Source: Candidatus Sysuiplasma superficiale (GTDB lineage Archaea > Thermoplasmatota > Thermoplasmata > Sysuiplasmatales > Sysuiplasmataceae). From it: DNA of 59,377 nt. Location: the NCBI GenBank assembly GCA_019720975.1, contig JAGVSJ010000003.1:66109-125485 (forward strand). Direction: 5' to 3'. Below the pieces are notes generated by a model. It saw only the letters and a list, made by a program, of their open reading frames with translations, was not told the origin of the DNA and ran no database searches. Both the position numbers and the translations under genes were made by a program. This document shows positions 35,551 through 45,205 of the stretch, piece after piece; the first letter of the stretch is position 1, and every line of letters starts with the position of its first letter.

Positions 35551-36099
35551 TCATCTGGTCAGGTCCAGCATTGCTATCCTTTCAAGAATGGATTCACTTG
35601 CTTCATGCTCATTATCTGTATGGATGCCGAAACTCCTTGCATTTGCAACTTTCTTCCCATCCATTTCAATGAGGGAGTCGTCCCTCTCAAGACCTAGATT
35701 TTGCAGAATGGTCGAAAGTTCATCATCAGGAACAGGCGGAGTGATCATCATCACTATCCCTCCATTGCCCTTCACCTTCATTTTTTCTAGTGCTCTTGAT
35801 ATCTGCCTTTCGCATGATGCATATACAAGAAATTCTGTTGCAATGTCATCTGACCTGCTTCTTCCCCTTTCGCACGCTCTCGCGGCATGAAGGAAGGCGC
35901 TACGCAGATGAGGCATGCCGAATACCATTTCGCTCCTCACTGGCTGCGCCTTCAGTCCCTTCCGGCCAAATTCCTCTATTATGGTCATCGCATCGACCTT
36001 GTGCCGCTCAGAGTACTTGCATCCGATGAATTCAGCATCTGCACTGCAATCGTCTCCTTCACTCACTGAAAAACCAGTCCTCTGGTATCTTATTCTCAT
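35551..36099 (-). CDS. cgi121: KEOPS complex subunit Cgi121
   Basis: Cgi121 binds the Bud32 kinase and the tRNA 3' end in the KEOPS complex, which makes the N6-threonylcarbamoyl-adenosine at tRNA position 37. The 182-residue protein has the family segments FGMPHLRSAFLHAARA (about residues 61-76) and TEFLVYASCERQISRALEKM (about 88-107), plus a C-terminal acidic strand-helix. It overlaps the end of hel308 by 41 bp, and these two genes are often paired in archaea. Other KEOPS genes (kae1, bud32, pcc1) are not in the window. Confidence 0.9.
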   Translation of the reverse strand: MRIRYQRTGFSVSEGDDCSADAEFIGCKYSERHKVDAMTIIEEFGRKGLKAQPVRSEMVFGMPHLRSAFLHAARACERGRSRSDDIATEFLVYASCERQISRALEKMKVKGNGGIVMMITPPVPDDELSTILQNLGLERDDSLIEMDGKKVANARSFGIHTDNEHEASESILERIAMLDLTR

Positions 36100-38230
36100 C
36101 TTCCCTCAGAGGTATCTTCTTTCTTGACCTTTTTGCATTCTCTATGATCTGAGCGGCTATCCCGGGTCCAAAGCCCGGCAATGATGCAATAGACGCCGCA
36201 TCAGCCTTCGCTACTTCAGCTCTCGTACGGAAGTTGTTCCTGTAAAGTGTCAGTGCCCTTGTTCTTCCGACGTATTTTATTGTGGAAAGGTCTATGAGCC
36301 TTTCGCTCACACCTTTCTCGATCTGCATTGAAAGCAGATGGAGGGCATCACAATTTTCAGGCGATATTATGTCTGAAAGCTCTGCAGCACTGGAAACAAG
36401 CCACGATGCCGTCTCTGCCTTGTTCCTGAGATCTCCAGGATAAATGTCATAGCGGTTAAGTATTGTTTCTTCGCTTTCTTCGCCTATCCAGTCCTTTAGA
36501 AGAAGGGCTGTCTTGAGCTGCGAAAGGTAAAGGCCCGGATCTGATGCCCCGTCGATTGTTGAGAACAGTTCACCCTTTCTGTTCTCTGCTATCTCATTCA
36601 GTTCATAGATTTCAGAATTCCTGCAGTAAAGCGGAATCATATCGGGCGTTGAACATATTGAGTGAAGAAAGCCCAGTTTCTTTTCAGGTCTGTATCTTGT
36701 GATGGCATACCTCATTATAACGGCACTTTCAGGGTCGATGTAGAGATCAGAAACTCTCTTTCCGAAAACGGTTGCCCTCAGTCTCCCTCCCTCATCCACT
36801 ATCATTTCATTTCTGCGAAGATATTCTATGATGGAGTAAACGCTATCCTCAAGAATGGAAAAATCGTTGAGATGTGCAAAAAAACTCAGCGAAAAGAATT
36901 CCCGCAGTTCTTCCTGGGAGTTTGCCGTCCTTGTTGATATTGCGCTCAGCACATGCGTCCTAAGGGACCTTTCGTTTCCAATCTGTGAATTTATTGCGTC
37001 AGGCTCGCCGAGAAGATATTCATCGAGTATCATTGATGCCTGATCCCTTGTCTTTGCAACTATTATTGCTTCACCATATTTGTCGTATTTTGGCCTGCCT
37101 GCTCTTCCGAGCATCTGCTTTATCTCCGCGACCGGAATGAGTGTATTGCCAACCTGTGAATCATACCTGAATATGTCTCTGATGATAACAGTCCTGGCCG
37201 GGAGGTTTATTCCTGCGGCAAGTGTGGGTGTGGCAACCAGACATTTGATCCTTCCCTGCTTGAAGAGTCTTTCAACAAGCGCTCTCTGCTTTGCCGTGAG
37301 ACCTGCATGATGGAAACCAATTCCACATCTGACGTACCTGAGAAGCGATTTTGAGATCTCTGTGCGATCCTCCTCTCCGTCTTCATCTATAGTCAAATCC
37401 TGATCGTCGTACTGTTCATCGAGCAGAGCTCTCATCTGGGCAGAATATTTGGCGGCGACGTTTTCAGTGCTCTTTCTCGTATTGACGAAAACAAGTGCCT
37501 GGCCTCCCCTTTCTACGGAATCCTTTATCAGAGACCAGAGCCCGTCAGCGTTTCCGCCCAGTTCCCGTCTTTCGTTGTTTGTAAAAAATATTTCGCCATC
37601 GAAGTATGTGCCGGTCTTGAGGTTGACAGGCCTCCAGTCTGTGCTCACATGTTCTGCATCGAGCCATTCGGCTATGTCCGCCGAATTCTTTATTGTTGCG
37701 CTCAGTCCGATAATCTGTATGTTCGGCACTGTCTTCCTAAGCCTGGCAATGACCATTTCCAGCGTCGGTCCTCTGTCTGGATCATTGATCATGTGTATCT
37801 CATCAACCACGAGAACCGCTATGTCACGAATCCACTGTGCACTGTGCCGGAGAAGAGAGTCTGCCTTTTCACTTGTTGCAACAATTATGTCATAACCACC
37901 GAGCCTCTCCCCGCTTGAATCGAGATCACCTGTAGAAACAGTAACTCTGATACCCATCTCCTCAAACATCTTCAGCTCTTCGTATTTCTCGCTTGCAAGT
38001 GCACGAAGCGGCACAATATACATTCCCTTGTGACCTGACTTTGCAGCCCTTATCAGCGCGAGGTAACCAATGAGCGATTTGCCGCTGGCAGTCGGTACCG
38101 CGGCAACAAGGTTCTTTCCTGCGAGAACGTGCGGCAGCGTCTTCTCCTGCGTCGGGTAAAGTTTCGTTATGCCCTGTCTCGTCAATATGCTGGATGCCTT
38201 ATCGTCTATCCCGATTTCACGGGGCGTCAT
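36059..38230 (-). CDS. hel308: Hel308 superfamily 2 DNA helicase
   Basis: A 723-residue 3'-5' DNA helicase that unwinds lagging strands at stalled replication forks. Motif I is VPTASGKSLIGY (about residues 45-56), motif II DEIH (VVDEIHMIND, about 142-151), motif III GLSATIKN, and motif VI near QMLGRAGRPKYD (about 365-376). The winged-helix domain and ratchet domain follow, then a C-terminal helix-hairpin-helix (LPGFGPGIAAQIIENAKR). Length is typical. Its 3' end overlaps cgi121. It is divergent from lonB with about 190 bp between. Confidence 0.95.
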   Translation of the reverse strand: MTPREIGIDDKASSILTRQGITKLYPTQEKTLPHVLAGKNLVAAVPTASGKSLIGYLALIRAAKSGHKGMYIVPLRALASEKYEELKMFEEMGIRVTVSTGDLDSSGERLGGYDIIVATSEKADSLLRHSAQWIRDIAVLVVDEIHMINDPDRGPTLEMVIARLRKTVPNIQIIGLSATIKNSADIAEWLDAEHVSTDWRPVNLKTGTYFDGEIFFTNNERRELGGNADGLWSLIKDSVERGGQALVFVNTRKSTENVAAKYSAQMRALLDEQYDDQDLTIDEDGEEDRTEISKSLLRYVRCGIGFHHAGLTAKQRALVERLFKQGRIKCLVATPTLAAGINLPARTVIIRDIFRYDSQVGNTLIPVAEIKQMLGRAGRPKYDKYGEAIIVAKTRDQASMILDEYLLGEPDAINSQIGNERSLRTHVLSAISTRTANSQEELREFFSLSFFAHLNDFSILEDSVYSIIEYLRRNEMIVDEGGRLRATVFGKRVSDLYIDPESAVIMRYAITRYRPEKKLGFLHSICSTPDMIPLYCRNSEIYELNEIAENRKGELFSTIDGASDPGLYLSQLKTALLLKDWIGEESEETILNRYDIYPGDLRNKAETASWLVSSAAELSDIISPENCDALHLLSMQIEKGVSERLIDLSTIKYVGRTRALTLYRNNFRTRAEVAKADAASIASLPGFGPGIAAQIIENAKRSRKKIPLREDENKIPEDWFFSE

Positions 38231-38418
38231 TAGTCACCATAGTGTCTGGACATGTATTTGATTGTAGAGCCTGAGGTATCTCTGAACGCCGATATGCTGC
38301 CCTGCACCATGGAAAGAATGCAATGCATTCGGAATGTACCGGTATTATCGTGGCGGCTATCCAAGTCAAAAGCCTTATTTAGCAAGGAAGACTACAATTT
38401 AGTACGAGCTGAACTCAA

Positions 38419-40434
38419 TTGTCTGAAAGCGAGGTACAGGCTAATGATGAGAGTGCCATCCAGGATGTTGATACCTGGATAGTAACTCAGAATTTTTCCC
38501 ATACCGGTGAAATCAGCATTCCTCCCAGACAGTCAGATCAGGTAATAGGTCAGGATGAAGCCGTCAGAGTGGTGAGGAAGGCGGCCGAGCAGAAGAGACA
38601 TGTCATGCTGATTGGCGAGCCGGGAACAGGCAAGTCAATGCTTGCCAGTTCGATGGTCGAATTTCTTCCGAGGGGGGAACTGCAGGATGTTATTGCATAT
38701 CACAATCCTGAGGATCCTAATGAGCCGAAGATAAGGATCGTGCCAGCAGGAAAGGGAAAGGAGATCGTTAATGCACAGAGGGCTGAAATGCTGCAGAGAA
38801 GGCAGCAGAAGGCATCTGTTTACTGGATGCTCGTCCTGCTCATCATCATTGCCTCGATAGCTGTCTTTATATACAGCAAACCTCCGGATCCGTCAATTCT
38901 TCTTTTCGGCGTCATAGCTGCAATTTTCATCTGGTTCTTCATGCGTTACACAGGGCAGAGACAGGAAAGCATAATGGTTCCGAAGCTGCTCATCTCCCAT
39001 TCACCGGATGACATGCCACCGTTTATCGACGCCACCGGGGCTCATGCCGGCGCCCTACTGGGAGATGTCAAGCACGATCCTTTCCAGAGTGGCGGTCTGG
39101 AGACGCCTGCACACGAGAGGCTGGAAGTTGGCGCTATACACAAGGCAAACAAAGGCGTGCTTTTCATAGATGAAATAAATCTGCTCAGGATTGAATCGCA
39201 GCAGAGTCTTCTTACTGCAATGCAGGAGGGAAAGTTCCCTATCCTCGGTCAGAGCGAAAGGAGCTCAGGTGCGATGGTAAAGAGCGAGCCTGTTCCATGC
39301 GATTTTGTCCTGGTTGCAGCCGGCAACCTGGATGCTCTCCAGGGAATGCATCCGGCGCTTCGCTCCAGAATAAGGGGTTATGGCTATGAAGTTTACATGA
39401 ACACAACAATGCCGGACAACAACCTGAACAGGCAGAAGCTTGTCAGGTTTGTTGCACAGGAAGTTGTAAAGGACAAGAAGATACCGCATTTTGACAAGTT
39501 CGCTGTGGCAGAGGTAATTAAGGAGGCTCAGAGAAGAGCCGGAAGGAAAGGCCGCCTGACGCTTCGCCTCCGTGAGCTCGGAGGACTTGTGAGGGTTTCG
39601 GGTGATATAGCGAGGGAAGAAGGGTCAGAACTGGTCCACCGGGAACATGTGACGAAGGCGAAGAAGATCGCCCGCTCGCTGGAACAGCAGGTTGCGGACA
39701 GGTATGTCCAGAGGAGGAAGGAATACAACACCATACTGACAACGGGCGGAATGATTGGCACTGTGAACGGCCTGGCTGCGCTTGGGGCGGATTCCGGAAT
39801 GTCGGAATTTTCAGGTATTGTCCTTCCAATAGTCGCTGAGGTGACCCCTGCACACACGAGATCGGGAGGAAGGGTTATAGCCACCGGAAAACTGGGGGAG
39901 ATTGCAAAGGAGGCCGTGGACAATGTGTCTGCCATCATCAAGAAGTATTCCGGCGAGGACATCAGCAACCATGACATTCATATACAGTTTATCGGCACCT
40001 ATGAGGGTGTCGAGGGAGACAGTGCCTCTGTCTCCATTGCAACAGCTGTAATATCCGCTTTCGAAAAGGTGCCCGTAGACCAGTCTATCGCGATGACTGG
40101 GAGCCTGAGCGTACGTGGACATGTACTGCCAGTGGGAGGCGTGACTGCGAAGGTCGAAGCTGCAGCGGAGACAGGACTTGCAGAGGTTATATTGCCGGCC
40201 GACAACCTGGGTGATGTGATTCTCGAGCCCAAATATGAGGGAAAGATAAAGATATTTACCGTCAGGACACTTCTGGATGTTCTGAAGGAAGCGCTTGTCG
40301 CCGGTCCAGAGAAGGACAGGCTGATTGCAAAGATAAGTTCCATATTTGCACCTCCGTCAGAGGTAGAGGAACCTGTGGAGACTGTCCCGCAGCAGGCAGC
40401 AAAGATTAAAGGGAGCAGACCGCTTCCACGCTAG
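38419..40434 (+). CDS. lonB: Membrane-anchored ATP-dependent Lon protease (archaeal LonB)
   Basis: A 671-residue AAA+ protease that destroys misfolded and regulatory proteins at the membrane. Walker A is GEPGTGKSM (about residues 68-76). Two membrane helices (about 133-152 and 156-175) lie in an insertion between Walker A and B, the mark of LonB. Walker B is [10 protein letters not shown]. In the protease domain the catalytic Ser is in [12 protein letters not shown] and the Lys in [10 protein letters not shown]. The start is TTG at 38419, with TATA-like TTATTTAG near 38371 upstream; nearby ATGs are out of frame. It leads a four-gene plus-strand operon with nadM. Confidence 0.94.
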   Translation: MSESEVQANDESAIQDVDTWIVTQNFSHTGEISIPPRQSDQVIGQDEAVRVVRKAAEQKRHVMLIGEPGTGKSMLASSMVEFLPRGELQDVIAYHNPEDPNEPKIRIVPAGKGKEIVNAQRAEMLQRRQQKASVYWMLVLLIIIASIAVFIYSKPPDPSILLFGVIAAIFIWFFMRYTGQRQESIMVPKLLISHSPDDMPPFIDATGAHAGALLGDVKHDPFQSGGLETPAHERLEVGAIHKANKGVLFIDEINLLRIESQQSLLTAMQEGKFPILGQSERSSGAMVKSEPVPCDFVLVAAGNLDALQGMHPALRSRIRGYGYEVYMNTTMPDNNLNRQKLVRFVAQEVVKDKKIPHFDKFAVAEVIKEAQRRAGRKGRLTLRLRELGGLVRVSGDIAREEGSELVHREHVTKAKKIARSLEQQVADRYVQRRKEYNTILTTGGMIGTVNGLAALGADSGMSEFSGIVLPIVAEVTPAHTRSGGRVIATGKLGEIAKEAVDNVSAIIKKYSGEDISNHDIHIQFIGTYEGVEGDSASVSIATAVISAFEKVPVDQSIAMTGSLSVRGHVLPVGGVTAKVEAAAETGLAEVILPADNLGDVILEPKYEGKIKIFTVRTLLDVLKEALVAGPEKDRLIAKISSIFAPPSEVEEPVETVPQQAAKIKGSRPLPR

Positions 40435-40447
40435 AGTGCGCGTCATA

Positions 40448-40981
40448 ATGAGGGGCCTTGCTATAGGCAGGTATCAGCCGTTCCACCTCGGGCATCTGAG
40501 GGCCATTGAGGAGATTCTTCAGCAGTGCGACAGCGTGGTCATAGGCATAGGCAGCGCTCAGTATTCGCACATGAAGGACAATCCGTTCACTGCAGGCGAA
40601 AGGTATGAGATGATTTACTCCTCGCTCAGGGAGAAGGGTCTGGAGAGACAGGCTCACATAATCCCAATCATCGATGTTAACCGTTATTCGCTCTGGGTTT
40701 CACACGTCAGATCGCTCGTGCCGCCATTCAGTGTTGTTTTTACAAACAACCCGCTGACTGAAAGACTCTTCAGCGAATCCGGGTACGAGGTCAGGAAGAC
40801 AAAGATATACAGGCGCCGTGAGTACTCAGGGACGCACGTCAGAGAATTGATGATCAATGGCGGTGGGTGGAGGAAGCTCATTCCCCGTGGAGCAGCTGAA
40901 ACAATTGATTCATTTGGCGGTGTTGAGCGTGTCAGAGAACTATTCCGTCTATCAGAAAAGAATGAGGCATCTGGTCACTGA
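40448..40981 (+). CDS. nadM: Nicotinamide-nucleotide adenylyltransferase
   Basis: NadM joins NMN or NaMN with ATP to give NAD or deamido-NAD. The protein (177-181 residues) starts with GRYQPFHLGHL, which holds the H-x-G-H-type nucleotidyltransferase motif, and carries the second motif YSGTHVRELM (about residues 122-131) that binds the ATP phosphates. ATG 40448 begins right at the conserved MRGLAIGRYQPFH; GTG 40436, one base after the lonB stop, is also possible. It is overlapped by pncC and clearly belongs to the lonB operon, supplying NAD together with NadE. Confidence 0.94.
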   Translation: MRGLAIGRYQPFHLGHLRAIEEILQQCDSVVIGIGSAQYSHMKDNPFTAGERYEMIYSSLREKGLERQAHIIPIIDVNRYSLWVSHVRSLVPPFSVVFTNNPLTERLFSESGYEVRKTKIYRRREYSGTHVRELMINGGGWRKLIPRGAAETIDSFGGVERVRELFRLSEKNEASGH

Positions 40982-41432
40982 TACCGGCAATAGGCTCCGC
41001 ATGATGGGGAAGACCCTTTCAGTAGCCGAATCTGTAACCGGCGGTACAGTTTGCAGCGCAATTGTTTCTGTTCCCGGCGCGAGTGAATTCTTCATGGGCG
41101 GTGTTGTCGCTTACAGCAATTCCACGAAGCAATCCATTCTAGGCGTGCCGCCTGAAATGATACGTAAATATGGGCCAGTCAGTCCAGAGGTCGTTTCTGC
41201 AATGGCATCGGGCATCAAAAGGATAATGGGGACAGATTATTCCGTTGCCACTTCCGGAATAGCCGGACCTGCAGGGGATTCCTCTCGTGCCAGGATCGGG
41301 TTGTGCATGATATGTGTTGCCGGAACCGACAACATCACTGTCATCGGAAGGAGATACTGCGGCCAGCGGCGCCGTATCATAATGGAATGCTCGCTTGAAG
41401 CCATACGTTCGCTCAGGCTTCTGCTCGGTTGA
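40962..41432 (+). CDS. pncC: CinA C-terminal domain protein (NMN amidohydrolase PncC type)
   Basis: A stand-alone CinA C-domain of about 156 residues, the family that turns nicotinamide mononucleotide into nicotinate mononucleotide plus ammonia. Signatures are TLSVAESVTGGTVCSAIV (catalytic Ser/Thr region near residues 17-34), FMGGVVAYSNSTKQSILGV and SVATSGIAGPAG. ATG 40962 overlaps the end of nadM by 20 bp; ATG 41001 is an alternative that starts just before the conserved core. Together, PncC, NadM and NadE complete NMN recycling to NAD: NMN to NaMN, to deamido-NAD, to NAD. Confidence 0.88.
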   Translation: MRHLVTDTGNRLRMMGKTLSVAESVTGGTVCSAIVSVPGASEFFMGGVVAYSNSTKQSILGVPPEMIRKYGPVSPEVVSAMASGIKRIMGTDYSVATSGIAGPAGDSSRARIGLCMICVAGTDNITVIGRRYCGQRRRIIMECSLEAIRSLRLLLG

Positions 41433-42157
41433 ACAGATTTCATGGCATTCCAGAGGCAGTAAGTCTGGCAGCTTCTCCTTTATTCATTAGCTCTATAAGG
41501 TTCACATTGCATGAGAGAGGCGGTTTGTCAGCCGAGTCCGTTCCCGGCAGGGATAATATCAGGGTGCATACGAAAGCACTCGGATCAATCGGAATCCTGG
41601 ACAAGGGTAGTGGAATAAATCTCGTCCTTCTACACGGGTGGAATGCGCACTCAGGGACTTGGAGCAGGATATCCGGGCTCCTGACTTCCCGTTTCAGGAT
41701 AATAGCACCCAGTTTTCCGCCTCATTTCGGTAGCTTTGAAGAGACGCCAGTGAAGCAATACACGGATGCCCTGGAAGAGTTGCTGTCTGCACTTGATGTC
41801 ACAAGAGCAATATTAACCGGACATTCCCTAGGCGGACTGATAGCATTGAATTATCTCCGCCGCAAGCCTGAAGTTGTCGGTGCCATCGTTCTTGAAGATA
41901 CCGCAGGCTTTGACGCTGAAGACGGTCTCATCACTTCTGGAATGGAGTATGCCGATTTCATCTCTGAAAAGGGTGTCAGGACACTCATAATCTGGGGTGA
42001 AGACGATCCTATAATACCTGCCTGCGTCGGAAAGTCCATTCACAGTGCAATCTCCGGAAGTTCATATTTTGAACTGTCAGGAGCCGGTCATGTGCCTCAC
42101 TGGCGGAAACCTGAAGCATTTGCCAACCTGTTAATAAGGTTTGTTTCATCTCTTTGA
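41429..42157 (+). CDS. Alpha/beta-hydrolase
   Basis: A serine hydrolase. NLVLLHGWNAHSGTW is the oxyanion-hole strand, ILTGHSLGGLIALNY holds the nucleophile Ser in G-H-S-L-G, LIIWGEDDPIIP the acid Asp, and SGAGHVPHWRKPEAF the catalytic His. TTG at 41429 overlaps the pncC stop by 4 bp, which argues for coupled translation, but TTG 41507 or GTG 41564 would give a more usual N-terminus; the start is uncertain. The substrate cannot be read from sequence; homologues include esterases, epoxide hydrolases and C-C bond hydrolases. Confidence 0.87.
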   Translation: MNRFHGIPEAVSLAASPLFISSIRFTLHERGGLSAESVPGRDNIRVHTKALGSIGILDKGSGINLVLLHGWNAHSGTWSRISGLLTSRFRIIAPSFPPHFGSFEETPVKQYTDALEELLSALDVTRAILTGHSLGGLIALNYLRRKPEVVGAIVLEDTAGFDAEDGLITSGMEYADFISEKGVRTLIIWGEDDPIIPACVGKSIHSAISGSSYFELSGAGHVPHWRKPEAFANLLIRFVSSL

Positions 42158-42188
42158 GAGAAGTTTGTTCCATTTCTTCCGAAGATCA

Positions 42189-44000
42189 TCAAAATTCTTC
42201 CGAATCTTCTGGCGTCTTTTCTGCCACACTCTTGATCTTCTCATTGTATGCTCTTGCTATCTCCGAGAGCCCGACAACACCGATGATCTCATTCCGTTTC
42301 CTGTCTAGAACAGCGAGCATGCTGACCTTCTTCTCCGTAAGCATGTTGAACGCATCATGAGCAGAACGGTCCGATTCTATCACGCTGATTTTCGTCTGCT
42401 CGAGATCGCGAACTTTCAGAAGACCCTTGCCTGCAGCATCATTGATGTCTGCAAACGAAATGTATCCCTCCGGCCTGCCTTCCCTTTTGACAACAGCTCC
42501 CGAGGACTTCAGCTCAACAAGCAGCCTGCGCGCATCAGGCGCGCTCATATCTCCGTCAATGGTGGAAATCGACGGGTTCATTGCATCCTTGACGCTAATA
42601 AAATCCATGAGCGGCTTTTCATATTCCGCTGCGTGTGCAGGAGAGTGCGCCCTGTCGGTTACCTGTGCCCTGTAGATTGAATATTTTGTGCCTGAAATGA
42701 AGTATGCTATTGTGGTTGCTAGCATAAGGGGGAGAAAGAGTGCATAGCCGCCTGTCATCTCAGTCCCCATGATGATGATTGATATAGGTGCCTTCGAGAC
42801 ACCGCCGAAAAAGGAGATCATGCCCACGATTGCTATTTCTGTCACAGTAAGGTAGGGAAAGAGTGAATAAAGATAGTCATGGAAAGTTACGGCGATTACG
42901 GCGCCAACAAGTGTCCCTATGACTATCCCTGGTGCAAACACGCCTCCTGATCCTCCTGAACCTATTGTGAGCGAAGTTGCGAAGATCTTGGCAAATATGA
43001 GAGCAATGAGTATCCAGAGCGGAAGGAGTGAGAGGTTGTTGAGGAGTATCAGCTGCACCCATCCATAGCCAAGTCCCATCACTTCTGGAAAAGCGATGGC
43101 TATAAGACCCATCAAAACTCCTCCCACGGCAGGCCTGAAATGTTTCGGCAGCCTGACTTTGGTATCAAATATCTTTTTTATGCCGTAGAATGTCGACACA
43201 TATATGATTCCAACGACTCCTGCTATAATGCCTACCAGCGCATAGAGGAGCAATGACTGCGGATGGAGGAAGGCGACGACCGAAGTCGAGGGAAGGGCGA
43301 AGAGCGGCTGATAGCTGAAAAAATAGCCGAAGATAGCGTAACCTGTCACGGAGGAAATGATTGAAGGTATTAGCGCTTCGACCTCAAAATCCCTTCTGTA
43401 CAGAACTTCAGTGCTCAGCAGTGCACCACCAAAGGGAGCCATGAATATGCTTCCAATGCCAGCACCTATCCCTGATGCTACCGCGATTCTCCTGTCATGC
43501 TCATTGAGTCTGAAAGCATCAGACACAAATGAGCCGAAACCTGCGGCTACCTGTGCGACCGGCCCCTCCCTTCCGGCACTCCCGCCGGAACCGATAGTAA
43601 TTGCGGAGGCAACAAGCTTGATGAGAGGCACCCTCCTCCTTATGACTCCTTTCCGGAAATGAAATGCCTCAATGGCTGCATCGGTTCCATGCCCTTCAGC
43701 TTCGGGAGCAAAACTGTATACTATGAGACCTGAAATCAGTCCGCCAAGACCTGTGGATACCGGTATCAGCCAGTACCTGTATGGTTTGAAATGGTAAAAT
43801 GCACTTCCCCCTTCACTTATCGGTTCAGGCGGACTGAAGCCTGTGATGCCATGAAGAATGAATGTGGTTGCAAGCTGTATTGAAAAATAAAGGACAAGGG
43901 AACCTGTCCCTGCAATGATGCCAATAAGTATGCCTATGAAGAACCATTTCTTCACATATCCTGATAGGACATGAATCTGTATTCCTTCAAGGATTCCCAT
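42189..44000 (-). CDS. ClC-family chloride channel/transporter with two CBS domains
   Basis: A 603-residue membrane protein with the three ClC anion-binding motifs: GSGGSAGREGPVAQ (about residues 138-151), whose Glu is the gating glutamate, the upstream G-L-x-G-G loop, and GSGGSGGVFAPGIVIG (about 348-363). The position of the 'proton' glutamate of ClC antiporters reads Val (ALLSTEVLYRR), as in true channels. After the membrane part, two CBS domains (about 470-525 and 535-590) probably sense adenine nucleotides. In acidophiles such proteins may help extreme acid resistance or anion balance. It converges with the hydrolase gene. Confidence 0.92.
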   Translation of the reverse strand: MGILEGIQIHVLSGYVKKWFFIGILIGIIAGTGSLVLYFSIQLATTFILHGITGFSPPEPISEGGSAFYHFKPYRYWLIPVSTGLGGLISGLIVYSFAPEAEGHGTDAAIEAFHFRKGVIRRRVPLIKLVASAITIGSGGSAGREGPVAQVAAGFGSFVSDAFRLNEHDRRIAVASGIGAGIGSIFMAPFGGALLSTEVLYRRDFEVEALIPSIISSVTGYAIFGYFFSYQPLFALPSTSVVAFLHPQSLLLYALVGIIAGVVGIIYVSTFYGIKKIFDTKVRLPKHFRPAVGGVLMGLIAIAFPEVMGLGYGWVQLILLNNLSLLPLWILIALIFAKIFATSLTIGSGGSGGVFAPGIVIGTLVGAVIAVTFHDYLYSLFPYLTVTEIAIVGMISFFGGVSKAPISIIIMGTEMTGGYALFLPLMLATTIAYFISGTKYSIYRAQVTDRAHSPAHAAEYEKPLMDFISVKDAMNPSISTIDGDMSAPDARRLLVELKSSGAVVKREGRPEGYISFADINDAAGKGLLKVRDLEQTKISVIESDRSAHDAFNMLTEKKVSMLAVLDRKRNEIIGVVGLSEIARAYNEKIKSVAEKTPEDSEEF

Positions 44001-44197
44001 CTATCTGCCTCTTATGTAGGCGAAGTGAACAGATGATCATTGAAATAGTTAACTTTTTGACTGACCGAATCAAATTTTCTGCAGGCACATGCCTCTGTTG
44101 AAGGTGCAGTTTATTCATGCGAACGGGGACCGTGCCCGTGACAGGAGCATACAATTGGCTGCAATAATTCTTTAAGCCTTGCGGCAAATCCTGATCT

Positions 44198-45154
44198 ATG
44201 CCATTCAGATACGTAAACGGGCACAACAGAAGCAATCTCATATTGAAATGGTCCGCAAGGAACAAACCTGTCATTTCAGTGAGGTCAGGAGATACTGTGA
44301 CAATGGATGTTCCGGATTCCTCGACAGATCAGGTTTCCCTTGGTTCACCGTATTCTGCCGTTTCAGTCAAAGACCCATCGTACACCGACGCGGCTGTCGG
44401 ACCTGTTTTTGTCGAAGATGCAAAAAAGGGGGACATTCTCAAGGTCGAAATACTCGACATCTGGTGTGGAAACTGGGGTTGGAGCATGCATACACCCGAT
44501 TTCGGCCTGCTGGCTGATATGTTCGGCGAGCCTGCCATGTATTACTGGACAATTCAGGGAGGATTTGCGAGACCGTACCGCAATTCGTTTCTCAAGGGCA
44601 TTTCACTCCGTATCAAACCTTTCATGGGCGTCATGGGCGTTGCGCCTCCCGAAGGAGAGGAATATGCGTTAATCCCGCCTCAATTCTTCGGCGGTAACAT
44701 GGACAACAGGATGCTTCGCCAGGGAAGCACCGTTTATTTTCCGGTGCATACAGAAGGTGCGCTCTTTGCAGCTTCCGACACGCATGCGCTGCAGGGAGAC
44801 GGCGAAGTGTGCGGCACTGCCATAGAAACGAGTTCAAAGATAAGACTCCGCTTTTCTGTTTTGAGAGAAAGGAGTGCGCTTAAAGCTCCCTTTGTGGTTT
44901 CAAGAGGGATTGTCGAGGAGAGGAAGCTGTATTCGACCTCAGGTATCTCGTCAGACCTTTATACCGCGGCAAGACTCGCTGTAATTCAGATGATTGATCT
45001 CATGGAGGAAGCCGGTCTCTCGCGATCTGAAGCATACGTACTTTGTTCAATCGCCGGCAGCCTGAGCATAAGGGAGATTGTTGACAGGCCTAACTGGAAT
45101 GTTTCATTCTCGATCGAGTCATCCATACTGGAGAAGATCGGCATAACGCTCTGA
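44198..45154 (+). CDS. Acetamidase/formamidase
   Basis: A 318-residue enzyme of the FmdA/AmdA family that hydrolyses formamide or acetamide to ammonia and acid. Recognisable are GPVFVEDAKKGDILKVEILDI (about residues 68-88), PPQFFGGNMDNR (about 163-174), a family hallmark, and THALQGDGEVCGTAIETS (about 193-210), which holds the metal/substrate residues of the family. A TATA-like element near 44166-44174 lies about 27 bp upstream of the ATG. It converges with hutH. Formamide is made when formiminoglutamate is directly hydrolysed, so the pairing could serve histidine breakdown. Confidence 0.92.
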   Translation: MPFRYVNGHNRSNLILKWSARNKPVISVRSGDTVTMDVPDSSTDQVSLGSPYSAVSVKDPSYTDAAVGPVFVEDAKKGDILKVEILDIWCGNWGWSMHTPDFGLLADMFGEPAMYYWTIQGGFARPYRNSFLKGISLRIKPFMGVMGVAPPEGEEYALIPPQFFGGNMDNRMLRQGSTVYFPVHTEGALFAASDTHALQGDGEVCGTAIETSSKIRLRFSVLRERSALKAPFVVSRGIVEERKLYSTSGISSDLYTAARLAVIQMIDLMEEAGLSRSEAYVLCSIAGSLSIREIVDRPNWNVSFSIESSILEKIGITL

Positions 45155-45205
45155 GTTTTCGCCGCTCGCCTCACCAGGATCACTGAACCATTCCGGTCTA
45201 ACCGA

